64,000 bases of DNA, from contig NZ_JAAQQR010000001.1 of NCBI RefSeq assembly GCF_011742555.1, positions 248,001-312,000 of the forward strand. The letters run 5' to 3'. The notes beneath the pieces are model-generated. The model was not told the DNA's origin. It saw nothing but the letters and a program-made list of their open reading frames with translations, and did not search any database. The position numbers and the translations under genes were made by a program. Position 1 is the stretch's first letter. Every line of letters begins with the position of its first letter. This document shows positions 1 through 9,173 of the stretch, one piece after another. The DNA is from Luteibacter jiangsuensis (lineage in GTDB: Bacteria > Pseudomonadota > Gammaproteobacteria > Xanthomonadales > Rhodanobacteraceae).

Positions 1-916
1 GGCCGATGAAGTCGATGGACGTCACGCACAGCCGCTCGGGCGGTATGTGCGCGAACTGTGGATGCACCTGCATGCTCGCCAGTTCGGCCAGTCGTTTCTC
101 GCGTGCGCACTCGGTGTTGAGCACGATGTCGAAACCGGCGGCGGCGGCGCGTTCCACGAATTCGTAGGCGCGCATGCGGTTCTGGTAGAGGAAGGCGTTG
201 TCCCAGCGTCGCCATTCGCGGTCCGAATACTGCAGGTAGTTGAGCTGGTTGATGCTGCCATCGACATAGGCGTAGTGGTCGCCGCAGTTCACCGAATGGA
301 ACATGATCCCTCCGGGCGCCAGAATACGCATGGCTTCGCGATAGATGCCGTCGATCGCCTCGGGCAGCACGTGTTCGAGAACGCTGTTGGAGAAAACGCA
401 ATCCACCTGCTGCCCGTCGAGCCGGGTGCGTGCCGCATCGGCGGGCGCCTCGTAGACCACCACACCCTCGCTGGCCACCCCCACGTCGTCGCCTCGCTCC
501 AGTCGTGCCAGAAGGCCCTGCTGGCGCTGCCTGACATCGCTTTCGGGTATGCCGCATGCCTCGGCAATGAGCGCCGTGTATCGCGCGAGGTTAGCGGCGC
601 AGTTGCGCACCAGCGCCGGCCTGATGTGCCGGTTGAGATCCACCGTGACGACCTGGCGGGCGCCGCCCAGATAGCAGGCGAATGGAAAGGTGGGATACCA
701 GCCGCTGCCGACCTCGAACAGTCGCGCCCCTGCGATGGGACGACCGACATCGCGCAGGTGTCCGACCATCAGGCGCCAGTCGTCCATCTTGACGTCGAAC
801 TCGCGACGGAACCCGCGCAGGCCGCCAAAGCGGCGCTGCAGCAGGTAATGCGCCTGTTCGCCGCCCGGCACGTGACCGAGCACCTTCTGTAACACGCCTT
901 TGGCACGCCAATGCAT
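1..916 (-). CDS. class I SAM-dependent methyltransferase (C-terminus cut by window edge)
   Basis: The minus frame stays open from an ATG at 916 to the window edge, so at least 305 residues are present and the C-terminus is missing. The translation has a Rossmann SAM-binding signature, LFEVGSGWYPTFPF followed by VVTVDLN, and later the phrase CVFSNSVLEHV and a stretch MRILAPGGIMFHSVN, which is the usual order of motifs I, post-I, IV and VI of class I methyltransferases. The substrate cannot be told. It lies on the same strand as the exopolysaccharide locus at 7.1-19.5 kb but is separated from it by the metal-efflux operon, so it may be a detached member of that locus (inference). The family call is firm, the role is not. 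Confidence 0.8.
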   Translation of the reverse strand, partial: MHWRAKGVLQKVLGHVPGGEQAHYLLQRRFGGLRGFRREFDVKMDDWRLMVGHLRDVGRPIAGARLFEVGSGWYPTFPFACYLGGARQVVTVDLNRHIRPALVRNCAANLARYTALIAEACGIPESDVRQRQQGLLARLERGDDVGVASEGVVVYEAPADAARTRLDGQQVDCVFSNSVLEHVLPEAIDGIYREAMRILAPGGIMFHSVNCGDHYAYVDGSINQLNYLQYSDREWRRWDNAFLYQNRMRAYEFVERAAAAGFDIVLNTECAREKRLAELASMQVHPQFAHIPPERLCVTSIDFIG

Positions 917-1153
917 GATGGCTGCTCCCATTCGAGGTCGGACGCGCCATGCGTGCAGGCGTCCGGTAACATCGACTCTGTCGCGGAGCGACCGCGATAG
1001 CCATAGCACCTCGGCAGTGCAGGCATGCAACCGACGGCTAGGACAAACGGCTGATACGGGTATGAAGGCCGCGGAAGCCCCACGTCGATGGGAGCGCCCA
1101 GGATCCGACGGATATTCGGTTGGAATTGTCTAACAACGGCACCTCCGACTACG

Positions 1154-1534
1154 ATGTGCGCCATGTCCCGCCGCCCGCCAAGCCTCCTCGTCCGTCTGCG
1201 CCGCCATCGCGGCGTGTGGATGCTTGCGCTGGCCGTGCTGCTCTTCAAGATAACCATGTCGACCTTCTGCGCGCTCGACGGGCCCCGTGTCGCCTTCACC
1301 GACGGCTCGCCGGCTGCCCCGATCGCCGTTCAGGGCACGAACGCCGATGCCGACGACTACTGCGCGCTCGGCGAAGGCGGCGGGTGTCATTGCACCTGTG
1401 TGCATGCGGTGGCCCTGCCCACGCATGCAACCGTCATGGCGATAGCGGAGCGGCCGTCGAGCCTGCGTCTGGCTGTGACTGCGGGCGAATCGCCCGCTTT
1501 CGCGCGTTCTCCGCTGCGCCCACCGATCTCCTGA
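1154..1534 (+). CDS. small Cys-rich membrane-anchored protein upstream of metal efflux operon
   Basis: About 126 residues (123 if the second ATG at 1163 is used). A basic N-terminus is followed by one hydrophobic segment (WMLALAVLLFKITMSTF), then a periplasmic-type region with a cluster of possible metal ligands, YCALGEGGGCHCTCVHA. No family is recognised with confidence. Its place directly before the czcCBA-like genes is the place of CzcI-type small proteins in other metal-resistance operons, so a metal-sensing or metal-buffering role is plausible (inference). Neither ATG has a clear Shine-Dalgarno sequence, so the start is uncertain. It ends 69 bp before the outer membrane gene. Confidence 0.6.
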   Translation: MCAMSRRPPSLLVRLRRHRGVWMLALAVLLFKITMSTFCALDGPRVAFTDGSPAAPIAVQGTNADADDYCALGEGGGCHCTCVHAVALPTHATVMAIAERPSSLRLAVTAGESPAFARSPLRPPIS

Positions 1535-1603
1535 AGCCGCACCGCCCGATGCCGGTCGCGTGAGCGGCCGCGCCGATCCGCGTCCGACTTCAGGAGATCC
1601 ACC

Positions 1604-2872
1604 ATGTCTTTCCTGCGTACCGCGCCATGGGGCGCCGCGTGCGTGTGGATGGCTGCCAGCGCCATCGCCTCACCTTCCCCGACCAACGTGGCCGGCCCAC
1701 CCGCCGCGCTCGGCCTGCGAAATGCCGTGCGTGAAGTCTGGGCCGCCAGTCCCGACCTGCAGGCGGCCGATGCGGAACGCCTCGCCGCCCAGGCACGCGC
1801 CCGCGCCGCCGCGCAACCGGTGTACAACCCATCGCTTTCCATCGAGGGCGAGAACGCCGACGTCGACAGGCGCACCGCCGGGGCCAGCCTCACGCTCGAC
1901 GTGTCCGGCAAGCGCAGGGCTCGCATGTCCGAAGGCGACGCCGACGTGCGCGCACGCGAGGCGGCCTATGCACTGGAACGCCGACGCGTCGCGCTCGACT
2001 GGCTGAAAGCCTGGGCGGTCGCGGCCTTGTCGCGCGAGCAGGTCGCGCTGGGCCGGCGACGCGTGGAACTGATGCGGCGCTTCGACGAGCTGGCCACGGA
2101 ACGCCTTCGGGTCGGCGACATCAGCAGTCCGGAGCGCGATCTGGCCGGGCTCGCGCTTGGCGAAGCGCGCATCCAGCAGGCGGCGCTGGAAACACAGGAA
2201 GCCGCGGCCGTGGCGGGACTGGCCGCGCTCGGCGGCACGCCACAACCGCTCCCGGAGCTGCCGCGGGACCTTCCGCCCCCAGCCACGGATGTACTTCCTG
2301 TGGCGACCCCGGAACGGCTGGAATCCCTCCAGGCGGACGCCGAGCAGCAGCGGGCGAACGCCGCCGTGGCTGTCGCGGATCGCGCCCGCCGGCCCGATCC
2401 CACGCTCAGCCTTACCGGAGGCCGCGTGCGCAGCGGCAACCGTACGGACCGCGTGATCGGCATCGGCGTATCGATCCCGTTACCGGTATTGAATTCCGGG
2501 CGATACGACGTGGAAGCGGCACGCGCCACCGCCGATGCCGCGTTTGCGGGCCGCCGCTCGGCTGCCCTTCGCTCGGATGCGCAGCTTGCGCAGGCAAGGA
2601 CGACCTACGAGGCCGTGCGCCATGCCGCCGAAGGTTTTCGCGCCGGCCGGGCCGGTGCCTTCGACGACCGGGCCCGTTTGCTCGACCGGCTTTGGCAGGC
2701 CGGCGAGATCGGCACATCCGATTACCTCGTCCAGTTGAAGCAGAGCCTCGACACCGAACTCGCGGGCATCGCGCTCGAAAGCCAGACATGGCAGGCCTGG
2801 TTCGACTATCTCGCCGCCGCGGGCCGCCTGACCGGTTGGCTCGGCGATACCAGCAAGGATTCTTCGCCATGA
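1604..2872 (+). CDS. czcC: TolC-family outer membrane factor of metal RND pump (CzcC-like)
   Basis: 422 residues with a signal peptide (ending near the ACVWMAASAIA segment) and the two-repeat alpha-helical layout of TolC/OEP proteins; the Arg/Ala-rich heptads and the segment DRVIGIGVSIPLPVLNSGRYDVEAARA are typical of CzcC. It would form the outer membrane duct of a tripartite cation efflux pump. An AGGAGATCCACC ribosome site directly precedes the ATG. The stop overlaps the next start by 4 bp (2869-2872), so translation is probably coupled to the adaptor gene. Confidence 0.88.
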   Translation: MSFLRTAPWGAACVWMAASAIASPSPTNVAGPPAALGLRNAVREVWAASPDLQAADAERLAAQARARAAAQPVYNPSLSIEGENADVDRRTAGASLTLDVSGKRRARMSEGDADVRAREAAYALERRRVALDWLKAWAVAALSREQVALGRRRVELMRRFDELATERLRVGDISSPERDLAGLALGEARIQQAALETQEAAAVAGLAALGGTPQPLPELPRDLPPPATDVLPVATPERLESLQADAEQQRANAAVAVADRARRPDPTLSLTGGRVRSGNRTDRVIGIGVSIPLPVLNSGRYDVEAARATADAAFAGRRSAALRSDAQLAQARTTYEAVRHAAEGFRAGRAGAFDDRARLLDRLWQAGEIGTSDYLVQLKQSLDTELAGIALESQTWQAWFDYLAAAGRLTGWLGDTSKDSSP

Positions 2873-3987
2873 CTCCCCATATGCTTCATCCCATCGCCTC
2901 GCTCATGTTCGCCCTGTTGCTCGGCGCCCCCCTCGGTTCGGCGGCGCGTCCCGAAGACGCCGCGCGGTCTGCGGAAAAAGACCCGCTGATACTGGATGCC
3001 GCGGCGGTCGCTGCGGCCGGCATCGTGGTCGAAACCGCGCAGGTGCGCACGACGGTCGACCAGGTGCGCGCACCCGGCGAGGTGAAGATCGACGCCTATG
3101 CCACCGCGCTGGTGTCGCCCCGGGTTGCATCGCAGGTCGTCGCCCGACGGGCGAAGCTCGGAGACCTGGTCAAGGCCGGGCAGCCGCTGGTGGCGCTGTC
3201 GAGCGTGGATGTCGCCGAAACGCAAGGGCAGCTCATCGTGGCGAGCCAGGACTGGGCGCGAGTGGCATCGCTGGGGCCACAGGCGGTATCCGCCCGTCGT
3301 TACAACGAGGCCCTGGTGCAGCGGGACCAGGCTCGCGCGAAGCTGAAGGCGTACGGCCTTTCCGATGCGCAGATCCGCGACGTGGTGAAGCGGGGCTCGG
3401 CAGCGGCCGACGGCAGCTTCGAACTGCTGGCGCCGCAGGCGGGACGCGTGACGACCGACGACTTCATCGTCGGCGAGCGCGTTGAACCCGGCCGCACCCT
3501 CTTCACGCTGGCGGCGGAGTCGTCCGTATGGGTGGAAGCGCGCATGCCGCCCGGCCAGGCGGACGAGGTTCGGGACGGTGCCCGGGTCGTCGTCGCCGCA
3601 AACGGCCGGGAGCTGGAGGGCCACGTGATCCGTCGCGCTCACCTTACCGACGAAAAAACCCGGACGGTGGGTGTTCGAATCCGGGTGCCGAACGAGGAAG
3701 ACCTGCTGCATCCCGGCGACCTCGTCGAATGCCGCATCGAGGTCGCTTCCCGGTCCCGCGGCCTCGCCGTGCCGGCCGAGGCGATCGTGCTGCTGCAGAA
3801 CCAGCCCACCGTCTTCGTGCGCGGCAAGCGCGCCGGACAATTCGAGCCCGTGCCGGTCGAGGTGGGTGAGACGCGTGGCGGCTGGAAAACCATCACGCGT
3901 GGCCTCGCGGCCGGTACCCCGTACGTGCGCAAGGGAGCATTCGCGCTGAAGGCGCGGATACTGCGTTCCCAGTTGGGGGAAGAATGA
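2869..3987 (+). CDS. czcB: RND periplasmic adaptor (membrane fusion protein, CzcB-like)
   Basis: 372 residues from the ATG that overlaps the czcC-like stop. The N-terminus is a signal peptide (MLHPIASLMFALLLGAPLGSAA). The rest follows the HlyD/CzcB plan: a barrel-sandwich half near VSPRVASQVVARRAKLGDLVKAGQPL, an alpha-hairpin with SQDWARVASLGPQAVSARRYNEALVQRDQAR-type helices, the second lipoyl half (LLAPQAGRVTTDDFIVGERVEPG) and beta-barrel / membrane-proximal domains. It links the inner membrane pump to the outer membrane duct. It overlaps the pump gene by 4 bp. Confidence 0.88.
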   Translation: MTPHMLHPIASLMFALLLGAPLGSAARPEDAARSAEKDPLILDAAAVAAAGIVVETAQVRTTVDQVRAPGEVKIDAYATALVSPRVASQVVARRAKLGDLVKAGQPLVALSSVDVAETQGQLIVASQDWARVASLGPQAVSARRYNEALVQRDQARAKLKAYGLSDAQIRDVVKRGSAAADGSFELLAPQAGRVTTDDFIVGERVEPGRTLFTLAAESSVWVEARMPPGQADEVRDGARVVVAANGRELEGHVIRRAHLTDEKTRTVGVRIRVPNEEDLLHPGDLVECRIEVASRSRGLAVPAEAIVLLQNQPTVFVRGKRAGQFEPVPVEVGETRGGWKTITRGLAAGTPYVRKGAFALKARILRSQLGEE

Positions 3988-6900
3988 TGCTCGGACGCCT
4001 TGTCGCCCTTTCCCTCAAGTACAGGCTGCTGGTGGTGATTGCATTCGTCGCGGTTGCCGCGCTGGGTTATCGCGCGGCGCGCAGCCTGCCCATCGATGCA
4101 TTCCCGGATGTGACCCCCGTACAGGTCAGCGTGTATACGGAGGCACCCGGACTGGCCGCGGAGGACGTGGAGCCCTTGCTCACTACCCCCATCGAGTCGG
4201 CACTCGCCGGGTTGCCGGGCGTCCAGGACATCCGTTCCGTCAGCCTGTTCGGGCTGTCCTATGTTTCCGTGTATTTCGACGATGGCATGGATGTCTATTT
4301 CGCGCGTCAGCTCGTGAACGAGCGGTTGCAACAAGTCGGCGACCGCCTGCCGGCCGGATACGGCAAGCCGGAGATGGGACCCAACACCTCCGGCCTCGGA
4401 CAGGTCTTCTGGTACACGGTGGAACGCGACGACAGCACGGCCGGGGGGCATGCGTCAGACATGGACCTGCGCACCCTTCAGGACTGGACGGTGCGACTGA
4501 TCCTGCGTACCGCGCCCGGCGTGGACGACGTGACCTCGTGGGGTGGGCAGGAGAAGCAGTACCAGGTGCGCGTGGATCCGATGCGCCTGCTCGCGCACGA
4601 CCTCAGCCTGAAGGAAGTGATACAGGCATTGGAAGCGAACAATGCGCAGGTCGGCGGCAACTTCATCGACGTGGGGCGCGAACAGTACCTGGTGCGCGGA
4701 CTGGGTCTGGTAAAAGGAGCCGCGGACATCGGCAGCATCGTGCTCAAGAGCGAACACGGTACGCCGGTGTACGTGCACGACGTGGCGACGGTGGTCGAAG
4801 CCGGCGCGCCGCGCACCGGCGCCGTGACGCGGGACGGCAAGGAAGTAGTGATGGGCCAGGCACTGGCCCGCATCGGCGAAAACGCGCGGAACGTGGTGGA
4901 CGCGGTGAAGGCACGGCTCGATACCGTACGCCGGGCGTTGCCCAGCGGCACCGTGGTGAAGCCTGTATACGAACGCACCGACCTCGTCGACGCGGCGGTG
5001 GGTACCGCCGTGCGCGCCCTCGTCGAAGGCGCCATCCTGGTCGCGCTGGTGCTGTTCCTGTTCCTCGGCGAACTGCGCAGCGCGCTCGTCGTCGTGGTCA
5101 CCCTGCCCCTGGCCATGCTGATCGCCTTCATCTGCATGGCTCAGGCGGGCCTCTCCGCCAACCTGATGTCGCTGGCGGGTCTGGCCATCGGCATCGGCAT
5201 GATGGTGGACGGCGCCGTCGTCATGGTTGAAAACGCGTTCCGGATCATGGCGGAACGAAGGGCACGCGGGGAGCCCGTCGACCGGCCCGCGGCGGTCCTC
5301 GCCGCCGCGCGCGAGGTGGCCGCCCCCATCACTTTCGCCATTCTCATCATCATCGTGGTGTTCCTGCCGCTGTTCAGCCTGCAGGGGCTCGAAGGCAAGA
5401 TGTTCAAGCCAATGGCCTTCAACATCGCCTTTGCCATGGCCGGCTCGCTGCTGCTGTCGTTGACGCTGGTACCCGTGCTCGCCGCCACCGTGCTGAAGCC
5501 GGGAACGGAACGCGATACATGGCTTCTCGCACGCCTGAAGCCGATATACGCGCGAGCGTTGGGCTGGGCACTCGGGCATCGCCGGGCCGTGCTCGCCATT
5601 GCCGGGGGTTGTCTCGTCGGTGCCCTGGCGCTGTTTCCCTTCCTTGGCAAGGAATTCATGCCCAACCTGCGCGAAGGCGCCATCATGTGGCGCATCACCT
5701 CGATTCCATCGGCCTCGCTGGACGAATCGATCGACATCTCGCGTAAGGTGGCGGAGCGCATCAAGGCCCGGTTCCCGGAAGTGGAAACCACACTGGCGAT
5801 GATCGGCCGCGCGGAAAAAGGCGAAACCGCCGACGTGAACTACATGGAGGTCTATACGCCCTTGAAACCGCGTGCGCAGTGGCGCAAGGGGCAGACACTC
5901 GACAGCATCGAGCGCGACATGGCCGATGAACTGGCCGCCCTTTTGCCCACTGCCGTCGTGAGCTATACGCAGCCTATCCAGATGCGCATCGAGGAATTGA
6001 TCTCCGGTGTGCGCGCCACCCTGGCCCTCAAGCTCTACGGCGAGGACCTCGGCGAGCTCGACCGTCTTGCCGGCCGGATCAAGCACGCCATCGCCGGCGT
6101 GCCCGGCGTGGCGGATCTCGCACTCGAAGCAAACCTGGGCAAACCGCAGGTCCGCATCGAGGTGGACCGGGAAGCCCTTTCGCGCCATGGGCTCAATGCC
6201 GACGACGTTCTCACCGTCGTCCGCAACGGCATCGGTGGCGAGCCCGTCGGCACCGTGGTCGACGGCGTGAAGCGGTTCGATCTCACCGTGCGCTTCGACG
6301 ATGCGAGCAAGGCGTCCGTGCGCGACATCGAACGCATTCCGCTGCGAACTCCTTCCGGATCGCTGGTCCAGCTCGGCCAGGTGGCGAAGGTGAGTACGGC
6401 GGAAGGCTATTCGTTCGTCAGGCGGGAGCAGTTGCAACGCTACTCCGTCATCCAGATGGACGTGCGCGGCAGGGACATCGATTCGTTCGTGCAGGACGCC
6501 AACGCAGCCATCGCCCGCGAGGTGACGTTGCCGACGGGGTATTACACCGAATGGGGCGGTGCCTTCGAGAACCAGCAGCGAGCGCTCAAGCGGCTGGCCA
6601 TCATCGTCCCCGTGACGATTTTCTTCATCTTCATCCTGCTCTACACCGCCTTCAACGCCATGCGGCATGCGGTGCTGATCCTCGCGAACGTACCGTTCGC
6701 GACCGTTGGGGGCATCGTCGGGCTCTTCATATCGGGGCAATACCTTTCCGTTCCCTCGGCCATCGGTTTCATCGCCGTCTTCGGCGTCGCCATGCTCAAC
6801 GGCATCGTCATGGTCAGCTTCCTGGAAGAGCAACGGCGAGCCGGTTCGAGCGTGCGCGAGGCGGTGCTCCATGGAACCGCCCTGCGCCTGCGACCCGTAC

Positions 6901-7130
6901 TCATGACCGCCACGGTCGCGATCCTTGGACTGGTTCCGATGCTCCTGTCGTCCGGAGTTGGTGCCGAAACGCAACGTCCGCTGGCGACCGTGGTAACCGG
7001 CGGGTTGATCACGTCCACATTGCTTACGCTGTTGCTCTTGCCTGTGGTGTACGAATGGATGGAGAACCGGCGCGTGGCCGCAACGGAGAGTGCCGCTCAA
7101 GCCGCCAGACGGAACGCGAATCCGAAGTAG
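3984..7130 (+). CDS. czcA: heavy-metal efflux RND inner membrane pump (CzcA/CusA family)
   Basis: 1048 residues, the normal length of HME-RND pumps, with an N-terminal membrane helix, two large periplasmic loops and two blocks of membrane helices. It would drive proton-coupled export of metal cations. The family's TM4 signature reads AIGIGMMVDGAVVMVEN (residues 401-417): Asp409 and Glu416 are present, but the first Asp of the DFG seen in Zn/Co/Cd pumps is replaced by AIG, so the substrate cannot be taken over from CzcA. The 3' end overlaps the convergent methyltransferase gene by 34 bp. It is translationally coupled to the adaptor by a 4-bp overlap. Confidence 0.92.
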   Translation: MMLGRLVALSLKYRLLVVIAFVAVAALGYRAARSLPIDAFPDVTPVQVSVYTEAPGLAAEDVEPLLTTPIESALAGLPGVQDIRSVSLFGLSYVSVYFDDGMDVYFARQLVNERLQQVGDRLPAGYGKPEMGPNTSGLGQVFWYTVERDDSTAGGHASDMDLRTLQDWTVRLILRTAPGVDDVTSWGGQEKQYQVRVDPMRLLAHDLSLKEVIQALEANNAQVGGNFIDVGREQYLVRGLGLVKGAADIGSIVLKSEHGTPVYVHDVATVVEAGAPRTGAVTRDGKEVVMGQALARIGENARNVVDAVKARLDTVRRALPSGTVVKPVYERTDLVDAAVGTAVRALVEGAILVALVLFLFLGELRSALVVVVTLPLAMLIAFICMAQAGLSANLMSLAGLAIGIGMMVDGAVVMVENAFRIMAERRARGEPVDRPAAVLAAAREVAAPITFAILIIIVVFLPLFSLQGLEGKMFKPMAFNIAFAMAGSLLLSLTLVPVLAATVLKPGTERDTWLLARLKPIYARALGWALGHRRAVLAIAGGCLVGALALFPFLGKEFMPNLREGAIMWRITSIPSASLDESIDISRKVAERIKARFPEVETTLAMIGRAEKGETADVNYMEVYTPLKPRAQWRKGQTLDSIERDMADELAALLPTAVVSYTQPIQMRIEELISGVRATLALKLYGEDLGELDRLAGRIKHAIAGVPGVADLALEANLGKPQVRIEVDREALSRHGLNADDVLTVVRNGIGGEPVGTVVDGVKRFDLTVRFDDASKASVRDIERIPLRTPSGSLVQLGQVAKVSTAEGYSFVRREQLQRYSVIQMDVRGRDIDSFVQDANAAIAREVTLPTGYYTEWGGAFENQQRALKRLAIIVPVTIFFIFILLYTAFNAMRHAVLILANVPFATVGGIVGLFISGQYLSVPSAIGFIAVFGVAMLNGIVMVSFLEEQRRAGSSVREAVLHGTALRLRPVLMTATVAILGLVPMLLSSGVGAETQRPLATVVTGGLITSTLLTLLLLPVVYEWMENRRVAATESAAQAARRNANPK

Positions 7131-7921
7131 CGATCCAGCGACAACTCCGGATGAAACGGAACGATGCAGTACCGCTGCGGATTCTCCCAGCGGTCCTGCA
7201 ACTCGTATCCCAGCGACGACAGGCCGCCGAGGAATTCGCGCTCGGCGGTGACCCTGTATGGGCAGCAGGCCGTACCGATGTTCTGCACGGTGAAATACGA
7301 CTCCCGCATGTGCACGGGCACGGAATTGAGCAGCAGGAAGCGTGGTTTCGCCGGCATCGCCGCGAGGGCATCCGCCAGCGAGTAGCGAAGGTACTGCAGC
7401 GAGCCGGCGGCGAACAGGACGTCGGTGCCGGACGCCTGTGACACGTCGTCGGCGAAGGCGAGGCGGCGCGGCGTATCGTGCTCCATCGCCCAGGCCTCTC
7501 CGGCGGCGTTGACCGCCGGCACGTCCATCACGGTCCAGCGGAGACCCTGCGGATAGGCGAGGTATCTCTGGTACGCGTAGTACGCGATGCCTACATGGCC
7601 ACCAAGGTCGAATACACTGCGCGCACCTTCGGCAAGCCAGCGACCGAGCCAGTGGATCATCGGATAGTCGTTGATGAACACCCGCCGCGTCCGCTCGCGA
7701 TACAGGTCCGCCGATTCGCTGTTGTCGTAACCGCTGGCGTGGTCGGCCGGGATGCTCGCCTGCGCTTCGTCGAAGCTGCGGAACACGCCACGGTAGATGT
7801 GGTGAGTCAGGGCGCGGTGGGCGAAGAAGGCCTTTCGGTAACGGGTCTCGAGAAGCTGGCGGACCAACGGCAGGCGTGCCGTGGCCTCCTGGTAGGGCCT
7901 GGGACCGACTTGAGCGTTCAT
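7097..7921 (-). CDS. TIGR04325-type putative methyltransferase
   Basis: 274 residues. The middle holds SVFDLGGHVGIAYYAYQRYL and LRWTVMDVPAV, a class I methyltransferase core of the type grouped as TIGR04325 (LIC12133 family), found in surface-polysaccharide loci. It likely modifies a sugar or lipid-linked glycan, but the substrate is unknown. The gene follows the GNAT-like gene on the same strand after a 115-bp gap, so it may be the last gene of the exopolysaccharide locus. Its 3' end runs 34 bp into the convergent metal pump gene. No other gene starts in the gap at 7922-8036. Confidence 0.75.
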   Translation of the reverse strand: MNAQVGPRPYQEATARLPLVRQLLETRYRKAFFAHRALTHHIYRGVFRSFDEAQASIPADHASGYDNSESADLYRERTRRVFINDYPMIHWLGRWLAEGARSVFDLGGHVGIAYYAYQRYLAYPQGLRWTVMDVPAVNAAGEAWAMEHDTPRRLAFADDVSQASGTDVLFAAGSLQYLRYSLADALAAMPAKPRFLLLNSVPVHMRESYFTVQNIGTACCPYRVTAEREFLGGLSSLGYELQDRWENPQRYCIVPFHPELSLDRYFGFAFRLAA

Positions 7922-8036
7922 GCGTGTCCTCCAGCGAAACGGTGCCTGTGACCAGCTTGCGCCTCCGGCGCCCCATTGCCCATAGCACGGGGGTCTAAAC
8001 CGTTTGTCAGATCAGGCCGTTCCGCCGGGGCGCGCG

Positions 8037-9173
8037 CTAGACGGCGCCTTTGCGCGCGCGCAGGTCCGCGCGCACCCGATGCAGGCCCCGGTAGATCCAA
8101 CGCATCGGGGCATACATGCGGAAGCCGGCGGTCGCCCGGGTGGGCCGAACCACGTAAAGCGAACCGCAGGGTTCGGCCCGCGTCGAAAGCAACCGCTTGT
8201 ACTGGTTGTCGCCGTAGCCGAAGCTGATCCGCTCGCCCGGAAAGCGATCCAGCAGCCCGCGCACCGCCTGGAACACCGCAACCGAACCGATGCCCACCTT
8301 CGCCACCTCGTCGTCATAGCCGAGGTCGTCGACGAGATACGTGCCTCCGATGCGGTAGCCGTGCACGTACGCCAGCGGCCTGCCCTCGCGCAGCACGATA
8401 TGGCCCACGAGATGCCCTGCGTCGGCGAGGCGACGGAAGAGCGTCACCCGCTCCGGCGCTTCCCAGTCGATGGGCACTTCCGCGTGATGCCAGGTGCGTG
8501 CGTAGACCTCGTTCATGAGACGGCAGTACCGGGGCATGTCCTCGCCGCTGTCGAACACGTGCAACGCCGCGTCGCCGCCCAGCTTTCGATAGGCCCGTCC
8601 CACCCGCTGCACTTGATCCGTCCGCTTTTTCCTGTCCATGGCGGCGAGCCACGCCTCTGCCGACGGCTGCGGATCGATCGACCAGTGCACCTGATCGAGG
8701 AGATTGGCCGACACCAGGCGGAATCCACCCCGTCCGCCAAGCGCGGTGGCGAATCGATTGGGCAGGTCCGCTTCCTGGATGCGGATCACGCGAATATCCA
8801 GGTCGCCGGCCAGCTGCCTCGTCACCGCAAGCTCGACGCCGTCGCGTTCAGCCTCGCGCGCCACCACGCCACTGCCGAGCAACCGCAGGGCCGCGCCGCG
8901 ATAAAGCTTCACGCGGCGCCCGGCCACATCGAGACGGGCCGTATGTTCGACGGCAAGCAACGGCAGGTATCCGACCACCTGTCCGTGGCCATCGCGAACG
9001 ACGACGACATGCGGCACGGTGCCGTCCTGCCGGCTTTCCACCTCGAACAGAAGCCAGTCCGGGTGCTGCACGATGCCACTCGCAGCGCCCGGCAGTTCGG
9101 CGACACGGGTCAGGTCGTCACGTACCGCGCGCAAGGCGTCCAGCGTGTGCAAGGTGGAACAGACGTAGTTCAT
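8037..9173 (-). CDS. FemAB/GNAT-like acyltransferase of the exopolysaccharide locus
   Basis: 378 residues, cytoplasmic, no signal peptide. The C-terminal half has a GNAT fold of the BioF2-like / FemAB kind: ADAGHLVGHIVLREGRPLAYVHGYRIGGTYLVDDLGYDDE and then GIGSVAVFQAVRGLLD, which matches the acceptor-side strand and helix of this group. Such proteins accompany many XrtA-type exopolysaccharide clusters and probably acylate a sugar or amino-sugar; the substrate is unknown. The ATG overlaps the stop of the flippase gene by 4 bp (9170-9173). Confidence 0.75.
   Translation of the reverse strand: MNYVCSTLHTLDALRAVRDDLTRVAELPGAASGIVQHPDWLLFEVESRQDGTVPHVVVVRDGHGQVVGYLPLLAVEHTARLDVAGRRVKLYRGAALRLLGSGVVAREAERDGVELAVTRQLAGDLDIRVIRIQEADLPNRFATALGGRGGFRLVSANLLDQVHWSIDPQPSAEAWLAAMDRKKRTDQVQRVGRAYRKLGGDAALHVFDSGEDMPRYCRLMNEVYARTWHHAEVPIDWEAPERVTLFRRLADAGHLVGHIVLREGRPLAYVHGYRIGGTYLVDDLGYDDEVAKVGIGSVAVFQAVRGLLDRFPGERISFGYGDNQYKRLLSTRAEPCGSLYVVRPTRATAGFRMYAPMRWIYRGLHRVRADLRARKGAV

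Noticed and set aside
4455-7988. Long minus-strand open frame (1177 codons) opposite the RND pump gene
   Set aside because: Its translation is a low-complexity His/Gly/Arg/Asp-rich shadow; the plus frame is a clear RND pump, so the antisense frame is a high-GC artefact.
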